Part shown: piece by piece, positions 35,890-44,463 of the stretch | Position numbering within the stretch: position 1 is the first letter of the stretch | Layout: each line of letters starts with the position of its first letter | Origin: Bacteroidota bacterium | Lineage (GTDB): Bacteria > Bacteroidota > Bacteroidia > B-17B0 > Aurantibacillaceae | Length of the DNA stretch: 47,281 nucleotides | Direction of reading: 5' to 3' | NCBI GenBank assembly: GCA_016185125.1 | Contig: JACPOC010000036.1 | Span: 1-47,281, forward strand | Notes under the pieces: generated by a model | Database searches by the model: none | What the model saw: the letters and a program-made list of their open reading frames with translations, nothing else | Told to the model about the DNA's origin: nothing | Made by a program: the position numbers and the translations under genes

Positions 35890-36666
35890 ATGAAGAATTT
35901 GTTTTTATATCTTATTCTTTTCGGAGCTTTAACTTTGAAAGCCCAAAACACCACTATAAATCTAAAGGAGAAACCGGAACAATCCGCCACTCATAAAGTG
36001 ATGCTGATTCCCTTTGAACCTCGTTTGTATTTAAGCGAGATTGATCATAACATTAATGCCGAAACTAAATTAACAGCTAAAGAAATAAGATATAAATTTC
36101 GCGATGGATTAAACGAACAATTGTATAAAGCATGTAAAAACGCTAAATACAATGTATTAGACTTGATGGAAGATACGGTGAAATATAAAAAAGATATTGA
36201 AGGCATTTATCAATATTTGAGTTATGAGTTTCAAAAAATTCCCGATCAAAGAAATTATCAGCCACCAAAAAAAGAAAAAGATCAGAAAAAAATTGAAAAA
36301 GGACAACTGAATGTAGAATCCAATTCAGATGCCCGTTTTATGAACGCCAAACTTACCAATGGAAAAGTTGTTCCGCTTCTTTATGCAAAATACAAAACCG
36401 ATCTTTTTGTTTTCATTAATCAAATGGAGATAAAATCCGGTTCAAGTAATGGCCCATCAGAAATTGGGGAAGGAAATGGTAAGCGAAAAATAATTGTTCA
36501 CTACACAGTTTATACGCACGATGCGAAAGAAATTAATTCAGGTATAGCCGAAGAAGAGTTTGAAGCAAACTTAAATAATCCCAAAAAAATAATCGACAAA
36601 CATTTTGCTAAAATCTCCAATTTAATTGTTCAGAGAATTGTCAAAGGTTTAAGTTTGGTTAAATAG
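35890..36666 (+). CDS. Exported protein of unknown function
   Basis: The 258-residue protein has a signal peptide (about 1-18, LKAQ/N). A conserved-looking opening HKVMLIPFEPRLYLSEIDHNIN is followed by a helical region and a Lys-rich linker (about 123-140), then a mixed domain (LYAKYKTDLFVFINQMEI, KIIVHYTVYTHDAKEINSG). It appears to belong to a Bacteroidota-specific group without assigned function. It starts 13 bases after rseP, so the two are probably co-transcribed and a role in envelope maintenance is conceivable. Confidence 0.72.
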   Translation: MKNLFLYLILFGALTLKAQNTTINLKEKPEQSATHKVMLIPFEPRLYLSEIDHNINAETKLTAKEIRYKFRDGLNEQLYKACKNAKYNVLDLMEDTVKYKKDIEGIYQYLSYEFQKIPDQRNYQPPKKEKDQKKIEKGQLNVESNSDARFMNAKLTNGKVVPLLYAKYKTDLFVFINQMEIKSGSSNGPSEIGEGNGKRKIIVHYTVYTHDAKEINSGIAEEEFEANLNNPKKIIDKHFAKISNLIVQRIVKGLSLVK

Positions 36667-36670
36667 ATTA

Positions 36671-37642
36671 CTAATACTTAGGGATCAATCCCCTTAAACC
36701 CATATCTACTACATATTCGCCTATTGAAGGCTCAAATAATCCATCAAAAGTATTTTCTTTCCATTCAAAGCTTTTATTAGTTGAAAGAGAAATGGTAATT
36801 ATAATATCAGTGGTTTCGTTCCCTGTTATAACTAAAGGGGCACCAACACCAGGATTTGAAAATTGTTCAAAAGCGCCGGTAACAAGACAGCTGCCCGGTG
36901 GAATAGGAGAATTTGGATTTGGATTTACCACCGTTGTTTGCGCCGCCTGTCCATCAGATTTATATTCGAACCCACTAACAGTTGTATAAAACCCCCAATA
37001 GCCCTGCGAATGATTTCCTGTTCCACCGGCAGTTGGAGTCATCACAGCATTTTTCATTTTATATTTTGTAACATAAGTATTAAACCCAACAAAAGAGGCA
37101 ATAGTTCCATTAATATTCTGACTGTTAGCTCGTACTTTAATATCGTAATTTTGATAAGCCAGAGAAACACGAAGCCATTTGTATGTACCCGGCGTTATCG
37201 AATTAATAGGAATTGAAAAGCAAACATCGTTCTCTTTGCTTACAACCGATTTACAAAAAGTAATTGCATTTGACCCGCCGCAACTGGTCTCTTCCGCCCT
37301 GTATAAAACTTTCCCGGCACCCACTTGAGTAAGATCATTTGGAGCAAGTTCAATATAATGAGCGCTCATGCCGTTAAACTTCGGTGACTGAGCCGCATTA
37401 GTGGATGGAATAGTGGAAGACATTCCGAAATTATTCAATCGCGCTTGTGTACTGTCGAATTTAAATTTAAACACAAGTTTTGGCCCCGTTGCAGTACTTG
37501 TAAAAACTGTATCCGGAAAATTACAAGTAGGGCAATTATTTACCTGAACAGGAACAGGCTCCGGATCAACCACAGGAGGATCCTTTTTTTTACATGAAAT
37601 GAGTGTACTCATTAAAATTACAATAATTAGAAAATTTTTCAT
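36671..37642 (-). CDS. Lipoprotein of unknown function
   Basis: I do not recognise this 323-residue protein. It has a lipoprotein signal ending LISC (Cys17) followed by KKK and a Pro/Val-rich linker. The mature region is beta-rich and low in charge, with a NNCPTCNF cysteine pair at about 36-39, and two further Cys (SCGGSNAITFC). It contains phrases such as FNGMSAHYIELAPNDLTQVG and PGTYKWLRVSLAYQNYDIKV that suggest a beta-sandwich. It converges with the preceding plus-strand gene with four bases between. Confidence 0.68.
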   Translation of the reverse strand: MKNFLIIVILMSTLISCKKKDPPVVDPEPVPVQVNNCPTCNFPDTVFTSTATGPKLVFKFKFDSTQARLNNFGMSSTIPSTNAAQSPKFNGMSAHYIELAPNDLTQVGAGKVLYRAEETSCGGSNAITFCKSVVSKENDVCFSIPINSITPGTYKWLRVSLAYQNYDIKVRANSQNINGTIASFVGFNTYVTKYKMKNAVMTPTAGGTGNHSQGYWGFYTTVSGFEYKSDGQAAQTTVVNPNPNSPIPPGSCLVTGAFEQFSNPGVGAPLVITGNETTDIIITISLSTNKSFEWKENTFDGLFEPSIGEYVVDMGLRGLIPKY

Positions 37643-37659
37643 ATTTAATATATTTTTAC

Positions 37660-37667
37660 CAAAGATA
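37660..37667 (-). promoter_or_regulatory. -7 promoter element of the lipoprotein gene
   Basis: TATCTTTG on the minus strand fits TAnnTTTG exactly, 17 bases before the ATG. A TTTG at plus 37691-37694 is a candidate -33 element with a long, 23-base spacing, lying inside dtd. Confidence 0.45.
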
Positions 37668-37675
37668 TATAAATT

Positions 37676-38128
37676 ATGCGATTAGTTATTCAAAGGGTTG
37701 AGCAGGCTGAAGTGCATATAAAAAGCCAACTTTTCTCCTCTATTAAAAAAGGATTATTAATTTTTTCAGGTATTGAAGAAGAAGATAATGATGAGGACAT
37801 TCAATGGTTGGCTTCTAAAGTTTGTAATATGCGGCTATTTTCGGATGAAGAAGGAAAAATGAATCTTGACGTTAAACAAGTCAACGGCAACATTTTACTT
37901 GTGAGTCAGTTTACGTTGCTGGCCAGCACAAAAAAAGGTAACCGACCGTCATTTATAAAAGCGGCGCGCCCGGAAAAAGCAATTCCTATTTATAAAAAAT
38001 TTATTAAAACACTGGAATTAATGTTGGAAAAATCCATCCAAACCGGAGAGTTTGGTGCAGATATGCAGATAAAGTTAATTAACGATGGGCCGGTAACAAT
38101 TATCATGGATAGTAAAGTGAGGGAATAA
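37676..38128 (+). CDS. dtd: D-aminoacyl-tRNA deacylase
   Basis: Dtd hydrolyses D-aminoacyl-tRNAs (and glycyl-tRNA-Ala) and so prevents D-residues from entering proteins. The catalytic SQFTL (about 80-84) and the chiral-proofreading Gly-Pro in NDGPVTI near the C-terminus are present. MRLVIQRVEQAEV is the standard opening. Length 150, complete. Confidence 0.96.
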   Translation: MRLVIQRVEQAEVHIKSQLFSSIKKGLLIFSGIEEEDNDEDIQWLASKVCNMRLFSDEEGKMNLDVKQVNGNILLVSQFTLLASTKKGNRPSFIKAARPEKAIPIYKKFIKTLELMLEKSIQTGEFGADMQIKLINDGPVTIIMDSKVRE

Positions 38129-38316
38129 TTCAATTTGTGAAAAGCCAAATATAATTTTATATTAGAACAATGAAATTACTTATCTCATTTTCCCTTGCCG
38201 GAAGTTATAATGACTAAAAAGCCGGGGCTTAGATTTTATAAGTAACAACAAAACATTGAACACAAATACACCTTCATCAATTCAATAAATGTTACCTTTA
38301 AAAACAAAAAATTATT

Positions 38317-38850
38317 GTGAAACCAAAGATCCTATTAGAAAAAGATCAGTTTGATGTTACCATCAAACGTTTATGTCATCAGTTGATTGAAATCCATAAC
38401 GATTTTAAAAACTCAGCCTTGATAGGACTTCAGCCAAGAGGTATATTTTTGGCGCACCGCATTAAAAAAGAACTTGAAACTATTTTAAATATAAAAAAAA
38501 TTAATTGCGGGGAATTAGATATAACTTTTTACAGAGACGATTTTAGAAAAAAAGAACTCATCCCCACTAAAACAAATATTGATTTTAGTATAGAAGACAG
38601 AAATGTAATTCTAATTGACGATGTTCTGTTTACCGGAAGAACCATACGTGCGGGTCTCGACGCTATGCTTGCTTTTGGAAGGCCAAAAGATGTAGAATTA
38701 TTGGTGTTGGTAGACCGACGCTTTTCTCGTCATGTGCCAATTCAGGCAAAATATACAGGCATGATAATAGATTCAATAACCAGTCAAAATGTAAAAGTAG
38801 AATGGAAAGAAACAGACGGTAAAGACAAAGTAACGCTGCTTAATAAATAA
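38317..38850 (+). CDS. pyrR: PyrR uracil phosphoribosyltransferase / pyr regulator
   Basis: PyrR is a phosphoribosyltransferase-fold protein that in other phyla binds pyr mRNA leaders as well as making UMP. The PRPP loop VILIDDVLFTGRTI (97-110) is intact, and GLQPRGIFLA (38-47) and VDRRFSRHVPIQAKYTG are typical. Start is GTG. Length 177. It lies in a pyrR-dinB-pyrB cluster. The 188-base region upstream contains no clear PyrR-binding hairpin that I can identify. Confidence 0.92.
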   Translation: MKPKILLEKDQFDVTIKRLCHQLIEIHNDFKNSALIGLQPRGIFLAHRIKKELETILNIKKINCGELDITFYRDDFRKKELIPTKTNIDFSIEDRNVILIDDVLFTGRTIRAGLDAMLAFGRPKDVELLVLVDRRFSRHVPIQAKYTGMIIDSITSQNVKVEWKETDGKDKVTLLNK

Positions 38851-38856
38851 TATATC

Positions 38857-39369
38857 ATGAAACCGAATAAAGAAACATATCCTCCTTATTACGAAAATTA
38901 TATTTTACTTATAAAAAATGACAATCTAACAGCCACTTTTACAGATAATGAAAAAGAAGTGTTTTATTTTTTTACATCCCTTTCTTCAGACCTTGAAAAT
39001 TATGCCTACGAACCAGGTAAATGGACCATTAAAGAAGTATTAAACCATATCATAGATACCGAGCGCATTTTTGCCTACCGCGCCCTGCGTTTTGCAAGAA
39101 AAGATTCACAGCAAAATCTTTCTTTTGATCAGGATCAATACGTTTTAAATGCTGAGCTTGTTCACCGCTCTTTAAATGAACTTGTTGAGGAGTTTATAAC
39201 AGTACGGCAAGCCACTATTTCTCTTTACAAAAGTTTTAGTTCTGAAGCTTTACAGCGCATTGGCAGTACCGTTGCCGGAAACGCAGGCGTTAATGCTATT
39301 GGTTTTACCATCTGCGGACACGCTTCGCATCATATTAATGTTATAAAAGAACGTTATTTAAAAAAATAA
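38857..39369 (+). CDS. DinB-family protein
   Basis: A 170-residue four-helix-bundle protein of the DinB/YfiT superfamily, many members of which bind a metal and transfer thiols. The His residues expected for metal binding are in LNHIIDTERIFAYR (about 65-75) and GHASHHINVIKERY at the end. The actual reaction is unknown. It lies between pyrR (6 bases) and pyrB (60 bases, with its own promoter signal). Confidence 0.86.
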   Translation: MKPNKETYPPYYENYILLIKNDNLTATFTDNEKEVFYFFTSLSSDLENYAYEPGKWTIKEVLNHIIDTERIFAYRALRFARKDSQQNLSFDQDQYVLNAELVHRSLNELVEEFITVRQATISLYKSFSSEALQRIGSTVAGNAGVNAIGFTICGHASHHINVIKERYLKK

Positions 39370-39370
39370 T

Positions 39371-39400
39371 TTCGCCGTTTAAATATTAAAGTTAACTTTG
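39371..39400 (+). promoter_or_regulatory. Promoter of pyrB
   Basis: The exact -7 element TAACTTTG (39393-39400) has TTCG (39371-39374) 18 bases upstream as a partial -33 element. The ATG follows 29 bases after the -7 element. Confidence 0.55.
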
Positions 39401-39429
39401 ATTTTTGAAATTTAGTTTTCAAAAAAGAA

Positions 39430-40359
39430 ATGAGCCATCTAAGCGTTAATCACCTTCTTGGAATAAAGTACCTGACCAAAAACGATATTGAATTAATTTT
39501 AAGCACAGCTCAAAATTTTAAAGAAGTCATTAATCGTCCTATTAAAAAAGTTCCTTCTCTCCGAGACATTACGGTTGCCAATTTATTCTTCGAAAACTCT
39601 ACGCGTACCAAACTTTCTTTTGAATTAGCCCAAAAACGTTTAAGTGCCGATGTTATTAATTTTTCGGCTTCCGGTTCTTCCGTAAAAAAAGGAGAAACCT
39701 TAATAGATACGGTTAACAACATTCTGGCTATGAAAGTAGACATGATCGTGATGCGCCATGCAAGTGCGGGAGCGGCAGTATTTCTTTCAAAAAAAGTTAA
39801 TTCAAAAATTATTAATGCCGGTGATGGCGCACATGAACATCCTACACAAGCTTTGCTGGATGCTTTTTCTATTCAAGAAAAACTTGGAAGTATAAAAGGT
39901 AAAAAAATAGTTATTGTAGGAGATATTCTTCATTCGCGCGTTGCACTTTCCAATATTTTTTGTCTGCAAAAATTAGGCGCTCAGGTAAAGGTATGTGGGC
40001 CTCAAACCCTCATTCCTAAATTTATCACTTCATTGGGCGTGGAAGTGGAACCGAATCTTCGCAAAGCTCTTGAATGGTGCGACGTGGCAAACATGCTTCG
40101 TATACAATTAGAAAGACAGGACATTAAATACTTCCCAACCCTGCGCGAATACACCATGATGTATGGTTTAAATAAAGATATGCTGGACAGCCTATCAAAA
40201 AAAATCGTAATCATGCACCCCGGTCCTATTAACAGAGGCGTTGAAATTACAAGCGACGTTGCCGACAGCAAACAATCAATTATTTTGAACCAGGTAGAGA
40301 ATGGAGTAGCCGTAAGAATGGCTGTTATGTTTTTATTGGCAGGAAGGCAGGGTTCTTAA
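39430..40359 (+). CDS. pyrB: Aspartate carbamoyltransferase catalytic subunit
   Basis: PyrB condenses carbamoyl phosphate and aspartate, the committed step of pyrimidine synthesis. The carbamoyl-phosphate loop ENSTRTKLSF (about 55-64), HPTQALLDAF and the C-terminal MHPGPINRGVE are intact. Length 309 fits the catalytic chain. No pyrI regulatory subunit follows, so it is of the PyrR-associated type. Confidence 0.96.
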   Translation: MSHLSVNHLLGIKYLTKNDIELILSTAQNFKEVINRPIKKVPSLRDITVANLFFENSTRTKLSFELAQKRLSADVINFSASGSSVKKGETLIDTVNNILAMKVDMIVMRHASAGAAVFLSKKVNSKIINAGDGAHEHPTQALLDAFSIQEKLGSIKGKKIVIVGDILHSRVALSNIFCLQKLGAQVKVCGPQTLIPKFITSLGVEVEPNLRKALEWCDVANMLRIQLERQDIKYFPTLREYTMMYGLNKDMLDSLSKKIVIMHPGPINRGVEITSDVADSKQSIILNQVENGVAVRMAVMFLLAGRQGS

Positions 40360-40405
40360 CCGATTTAATTCTTTGGTTATCATTAAAAAAGCAGTATGCG
40401 AACCG

Positions 40406-41161
40406 TTAGGAAATACCCCTCGCTTTTTTAATATTTTCATACGCTTCAAGAATTTTTTGAAATTTTTCTTTTGCTCCTTTTTGATATTCTTCCCCCATTT
40501 GCATCACTTTATCAGGATGATATCGAATGGCCATCTGTCTGTAAGCTCGTTTAATTTCCTCCTCAGTAGCTGTACTTTCAATTCCTAATATGTGATAATC
40601 GGAATTTATATCGCGATAAAACATGCTCTTTACACTTTCAAAATCCATTGATGGAATATCCAATAGGCGCGATATATCGTTTAAAACTTTGATCTCCGCT
40701 TCAGCAACATGGCCATCCGCTTTAGCTATGCCAAATAAATAATGCAGCAATTGAATCCGCACCTCAACAGCGGTACGGCTTTTAATATCTCTGCAAATTT
40801 GATCTAAAGGAATGTGGGTGGCATCTAAAAAATGTTTTAAAACCTGTAAATGAGCGCCCGTAAATTGCGGGCCAAATTGTTGTGAAAAGAAAGATTTAAT
40901 ATATTCCAACTCTGCTTTTAAAACTTTACCGTCTGCCTTCATCACCGCAGCCGATAAAGCCATCAGCATGGTTGCAAAATCTTCATGAGGTTGCGCGGCG
41001 TGCTGACGGTAATAATCAAAAACGTTTTCGCCGTTGACACCTTTTACTTTGCCAGTCACAAAATTATCTATAACCGACCCGATTACAAAACCAATTATAG
41101 CACCGAAAAAATGTCTGCTGAATAAAAAAAAACCTAAGGCCGCCCCTATATATTTGAACAA
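40406..41161 (-). CDS. TerB/DnaJ-domain membrane-anchored co-chaperone (DjlA-like)
   Basis: The 251-residue protein has an N-terminal membrane segment (about 3-33, Gly- and Phe-rich), a central TerB-like helical domain (about 60-170; MLMALSAAVMKADGKV, GIAKADGHVAEAE) and a C-terminal J domain (about 185-251) with HPD in RYHPDK. This order matches DjlA, which stimulates DnaK at the membrane. Client proteins are unknown. Confidence 0.87.
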   Translation of the reverse strand: MFKYIGAALGFFLFSRHFFGAIIGFVIGSVIDNFVTGKVKGVNGENVFDYYRQHAAQPHEDFATMLMALSAAVMKADGKVLKAELEYIKSFFSQQFGPQFTGAHLQVLKHFLDATHIPLDQICRDIKSRTAVEVRIQLLHYLFGIAKADGHVAEAEIKVLNDISRLLDIPSMDFESVKSMFYRDINSDYHILGIESTATEEEIKRAYRQMAIRYHPDKVMQMGEEYQKGAKEKFQKILEAYENIKKARGIS

Positions 41162-41188
41162 TTTATGTAGTTTTAGTTAATAAAAATG

Positions 41189-41196
41189 CAAATATA
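41189..41196 (-). promoter_or_regulatory. -7 promoter element of the DjlA-like gene
   Basis: TATATTTG on the minus strand is an exact match, 27 bases before the ATG. No clear -33 element. Confidence 0.4.
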
Positions 41197-41322
41197 CAAT
41201 TTTGAAACAGTGTTTAATTCTCCAGCTAAAAAAAGTATCAGGGTAATAAGGGCGTATACTTAATTTCGAAAGAAATAATGTAATTTTAAAATTTAATTTA
41301 TTGAATTGTGAGTAATCGCTGT

Positions 41323-42399
41323 ATGAAAATATATTATACCTTTCTACTATACTTTTTTTGTATTAAAGTGTTTGCACAAGATTCTTTGACTAAAAATCCG
41401 ATTATTATATCAGGTTACGTTGAAGCCTATTATAGCTATGATTTTGCCAACCCGATTAACCATACCCGTCCTAATTTTTTTTACAGTTACAACCGTGATA
41501 ATGAGGTTAACCTGAATATCGGAGTTATTAAAGCGACATATTCTGACGATAAAGTGCGTGGAAATTTAGGTTTTATGACGGGTACCTACGCTCAATATAA
41601 TCTGGCTTCTGAACCAGTTGCATTACGGAATATTTTTGAAGCGAATGCAGGATTTAAATTAATTAAGAAACATAATTTGTGGCTCGACGCCGGAATTTTG
41701 CCATCGCATATTGGCTTTGAAAGCACTTTAGGAAAAGATTGCTGGAATTTAACCAGAAGTATTCTAGCTGATAATTCTCCATATTACGAGGCGGGCGTTA
41801 AATTGGGATACACCAACCCTAATAATAAATTGTATCTATCCTTAATGTATTTAAATGGATGGCAGCGAATTCAAAAAATACCCGGCAATCAAACTCCCGC
41901 ATTTGGAAGTCAGGTCACCTTTAAACCTAAATCAACAATTGCATTTAACTGGAGTAGCTATGTAGGCAATGAAAAACCGGACAGTCTAGCCCAATGGCGT
42001 TATTTTAATAACTTATATGCACTATTTCAACTTAGCTCCTCCTTTGCCATTACCGCAGGTTTTGATATTGGAATGCAGCAATCCCGCAAACATTCTGTAG
42101 CTTACAATATTTGGTTTTCTCCTATAATAATCATGCAATATCAATTGACAGATCGCTCAAAAATTGCGGCCCGGGCAGAATACTATGACGATGAAAAAGG
42201 AGTGATTATTCCAACAAATACCAAGAATGGATTTAAAACCTTTGGATATTCTATTAACCTTGATTACAGTTTACGAAAAAATATGCTTTGGCGAATTGAG
42301 GGGCGATCCTTACAAAGTAAAGATCCAGTGTTTTTAAATGGTACGGGCTTATCTTATTATAATAATTTCATTTCCACATCATTATCCTTATCTTTTTAG
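41323..42399 (+). CDS. Outer-membrane beta-barrel porin (BBP2/OmpL-like)
   Basis: The 358-residue protein has a signal peptide (MKIYYTFLLYFFCIKVFAQ/D) and a long beta-rich region that starts GYVEAYYSYDFANP and ends in the barrel-closing SLSLSF. GILPSHIGFES and YYEAGVKLGYTNPNNKLYLSLMYLNGWQ are typical of the beta-barrel porin-2 family found in Bacteroidota. The substrate is unknown. The ATG at 41323 is preferred over a GTG at 41308 because it gives a clean signal peptide. Confidence 0.85.
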   Translation: MKIYYTFLLYFFCIKVFAQDSLTKNPIIISGYVEAYYSYDFANPINHTRPNFFYSYNRDNEVNLNIGVIKATYSDDKVRGNLGFMTGTYAQYNLASEPVALRNIFEANAGFKLIKKHNLWLDAGILPSHIGFESTLGKDCWNLTRSILADNSPYYEAGVKLGYTNPNNKLYLSLMYLNGWQRIQKIPGNQTPAFGSQVTFKPKSTIAFNWSSYVGNEKPDSLAQWRYFNNLYALFQLSSSFAITAGFDIGMQQSRKHSVAYNIWFSPIIIMQYQLTDRSKIAARAEYYDDEKGVIIPTNTKNGFKTFGYSINLDYSLRKNMLWRIEGRSLQSKDPVFLNGTGLSYYNNFISTSLSLSF

Positions 42400-42490
42400 G
42401 ATAACTATTTTATTTTTTAAAAGTACAACAACCAAAAGCAACCTCAATTTACCTACTTTAAAATGGTGAAAGGCTTAATTATTTATATCA

Positions 42491-42572
42491 AGTTATACCA
42501 TCACTCAACATAAAACCATTCAATAAACTTGTTCTTTTTCATTACTGTTTTATATCGAGTAATGGTATTACC
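42491..42572. repeat. Palindromic MITE-like element with 26-base ends
   Basis: The segment 42491-42516 and the reverse complement of 42547-42572 agree at 21 of 26 positions, including an ATACCAT core. The span of 82 bases has a loop of 30 and no reading frame. It lies in the 242-base gap between the porin and rplY. The rest of that gap holds only the rplY terminator. Confidence 0.6.
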
Positions 42573-42587
42573 TTTGAGTTGCATCAT

Positions 42588-42625
42588 AAAAAAAAACCCG
42601 TAAGCGTAATGCCAACGGGTTTTTT
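42588..42625 (-). terminator. Terminator of prs-rplY
   Basis: AAAAAACCCGT and ACGGGTTTTTT form an 11-base stem (plus 42591-42601 with 42615-42625) around a 13-base loop, followed on the minus strand by more T. It lies 17 bases after the rplY stop. Confidence 0.88.
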
Positions 42626-42641
42626 AATAGATGTAAAAAAA

Positions 42642-43274
42642 TTATTTCTTAGCGGCAGGTGCAGCCGTAGCAGCAGCTTTAGCAGGAGCAGCAGCAGTTG
42701 TTGCTTTAGGAGCAACTTCTTCAGCCACAACGGCACGGGTTGTTTGCACACTAATAATAGCGATATTTTTAGGGTGAAGAATGGTAATTCCATCCACGTG
42801 AATATCACCTGCGGAAATTGATTTACCAATCGTTAATTTTTCAACGTTAAGATCAAGGCTATCCGGTAATTTAGAAACCAAACCTTTAACTTTTACCTTA
42901 CGTAATTTAATAGTCATTTTTCCACCGTCTTTTACACCTTGCGCTTGGCCAATAGCCTTAACAGGTAATTGAACTGTTATAGGCTTATCTTCTGAAACTT
43001 GTAAAAAATCAGCGTGAATTAACTTATCATTTATTTTATGATATTGTGCTTCCTGCAAAACTGTTTTGTATTTTTTTCCGTTAACATCCACTTCCACTAA
43101 ATTAGTTTCAGGAGTAAAAATGATGTTTTTAAAGTGACGCTCGTCAGCGCTGAAGTGAATTTGCTCACCTGCACCATAAATTACACATGGCACGCGACCG
43201 CTGTTACGCAGCATAGTTGCGTCCGTTTTCCCTACGCTCGCTCTTGGCGAACCGCTCAAAGTTACTGTTTTCAT
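42642..43274 (-). CDS. rplY: 50S ribosomal protein L25 (Ctc form)
   Basis: L25 binds 5S rRNA. The 210-residue form has the N-terminal L25 domain (about 1-90; GRVPCVIYGAGE) and the TL5/Ctc C-terminal domain (about 95-180; VDLNVEKLTIG-like DLNVEKLTIGKSI, HVDGITILHP). The last 30 residues are Ala/Lys-rich. The start at 43274 (MKTVTLSG) is used; the longer frame adds 9 Lys-rich residues. It follows prs on the same strand, a common pairing. Confidence 0.94.
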   Translation of the reverse strand: MKTVTLSGSPRASVGKTDATMLRNSGRVPCVIYGAGEQIHFSADERHFKNIIFTPETNLVEVDVNGKKYKTVLQEAQYHKINDKLIHADFLQVSEDKPITVQLPVKAIGQAQGVKDGGKMTIKLRKVKVKGLVSKLPDSLDLNVEKLTIGKSISAGDIHVDGITILHPKNIAIISVQTTRAVVAEEVAPKATTAAAPAKAAATAAPAAKK

Positions 43275-43344
43275 TTTTTTTATTTTTTTGTGAATGCTCA
43301 AACTGCCCGTTCAGTTTTTACATTCTGTTATTTTATTTAACGGG

Positions 43345-44277
43345 TTATTGTATAAAATTTCCGCTGATCGATTCGTATTTGTGAACACTATTGATCACCT
43401 TGGCAAACAGAGCAGCAACGCTCAAAACTTTTATTTTCGAGCTTTCCTGTTTTAAAGGGATTGTATCCGTTACTATTAATTCAGTTAGTTTTGATTTTTC
43501 AATATTTTCGTAAGCCTTACCAGAAAGTACAGGATGCGTACAAATTGCTCTCACGCTTAATGCACCTCCATCCATCATCATATCGGCCGCTTTGCATAAA
43601 GTACCACCTGTATCAATTAAATCATCTACCAGAATTACATTTCTTCCTTCCATTTCACCAATGGCCGTCATGCTGTCAACTTCATTAGCTTTAACTCGTT
43701 GCTTATAACAAATTACCATTTCCGCTTTCAGATACTTAGCGTAGGAATTGGCGCGTTTACTTCCGCCCATATCCGGGGCTGCAATAGTTAAATTAGGAAG
43801 ATTTAAAGAATGAATATAAGGATGAAAAACCGTTGAAGCATATAAATGATCTACCGGAACATTAAAAAAGCCTTGAATCTGATCGGCATGAAGATCCATG
43901 GTCATAATTCGGGTGGCACCGGCTGCTTCCAACATATCTGCTACCAGTTTAGCGCCAATGGCCACGCGTGGTTTATCTTTTCTGTCTTGTCGTGCATATC
44001 CAAAATAAGGAATCACGGCTATAATATGCCTGGCACTGGCGCGTTTGGCAGCATCTATCATTAAAAGCAGTTCCATTAAATTATCAGCCGGGGGCATGGT
44101 GCTTTGAATAATAAATAAACTTTGCCCGCGGATACTTTCTTCGTAGGAAGCCTGAAGCTCACCATCACTAAAGCGGTATCTGGACATTTTACCTAAATCC
44201 TGACCGTAAGATTTAGCTATTTTTTGAGCCAGACCTTCTGAAGCAATTCCTGAAAATATTTTAACGTGCGATTCCAT
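43345..44277 (-). CDS. prs: Ribose-phosphate pyrophosphokinase
   Basis: Prs makes PRPP, used by the pyr, pur, his and trp pathways. The 311 residues include RYFDGELQ-like RFSDGELQ, the ATP loop YFGYARQDRKDKPRVAIGAK and the PRPP motif VILVDDLIDTGGTL. The start at 44277 (MESHVKIFSG) is the family start and lies 12 bases after a strong promoter element. The open frame extends 35 residues upstream but would cross that promoter. Confidence 0.96.
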   Translation of the reverse strand: MESHVKIFSGIASEGLAQKIAKSYGQDLGKMSRYRFSDGELQASYEESIRGQSLFIIQSTMPPADNLMELLLMIDAAKRASARHIIAVIPYFGYARQDRKDKPRVAIGAKLVADMLEAAGATRIMTMDLHADQIQGFFNVPVDHLYASTVFHPYIHSLNLPNLTIAAPDMGGSKRANSYAKYLKAEMVICYKQRVKANEVDSMTAIGEMEGRNVILVDDLIDTGGTLCKAADMMMDGGALSVRAICTHPVLSGKAYENIEKSKLTELIVTDTIPLKQESSKIKVLSVAALFAKVINSVHKYESISGNFIQ

Positions 44278-44289
44278 TTTTACGGAGGG

Positions 44290-44321
44290 CAAATATATGA
44301 TTTTTTTGCATATCCTGCCAA
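44290..44321 (-). promoter_or_regulatory. Promoter of prs-rplY
   Basis: TATATTTG on the minus strand (plus 44290-44297) is an exact -7 match. TTG (plus 44319-44321) gives the -33 element 21 bases upstream. The sequence after it, CCCTCC, matches the distal left-edge promoter. It leaves only a very short leader. Confidence 0.65.
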
Positions 44322-44463
44322 TAATATTGCCTAATTTAGGATGAAAAAATCCGGAAAACAGGGTATTTAAACTCTTTCGCAATCCTTGGGCCTGTTAATC
44401 AAAAAAAAGTGCAACTTTCGGATTTAATTTAATTTACCTAACATTATTACTAAAAATTGGTTT

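Noticed and set aside
38219-38230. AAGCC/GGGGCTT palindrome as a terminator in the pyrR leader
   Set aside because: The stem is only four or five bases with almost no loop and a weak T tract.
42579-42821. Plus-strand frame rich in Ser opposite rplY
   Set aside because: It is the antisense of the Ala-rich tail of L25, a typical codon-bias shadow.
44278-44382. 35-residue N-terminal extension of Prs
   Set aside because: The extension spans the promoter and is not part of the family; the start at 44277 matches other PRPP synthetases.
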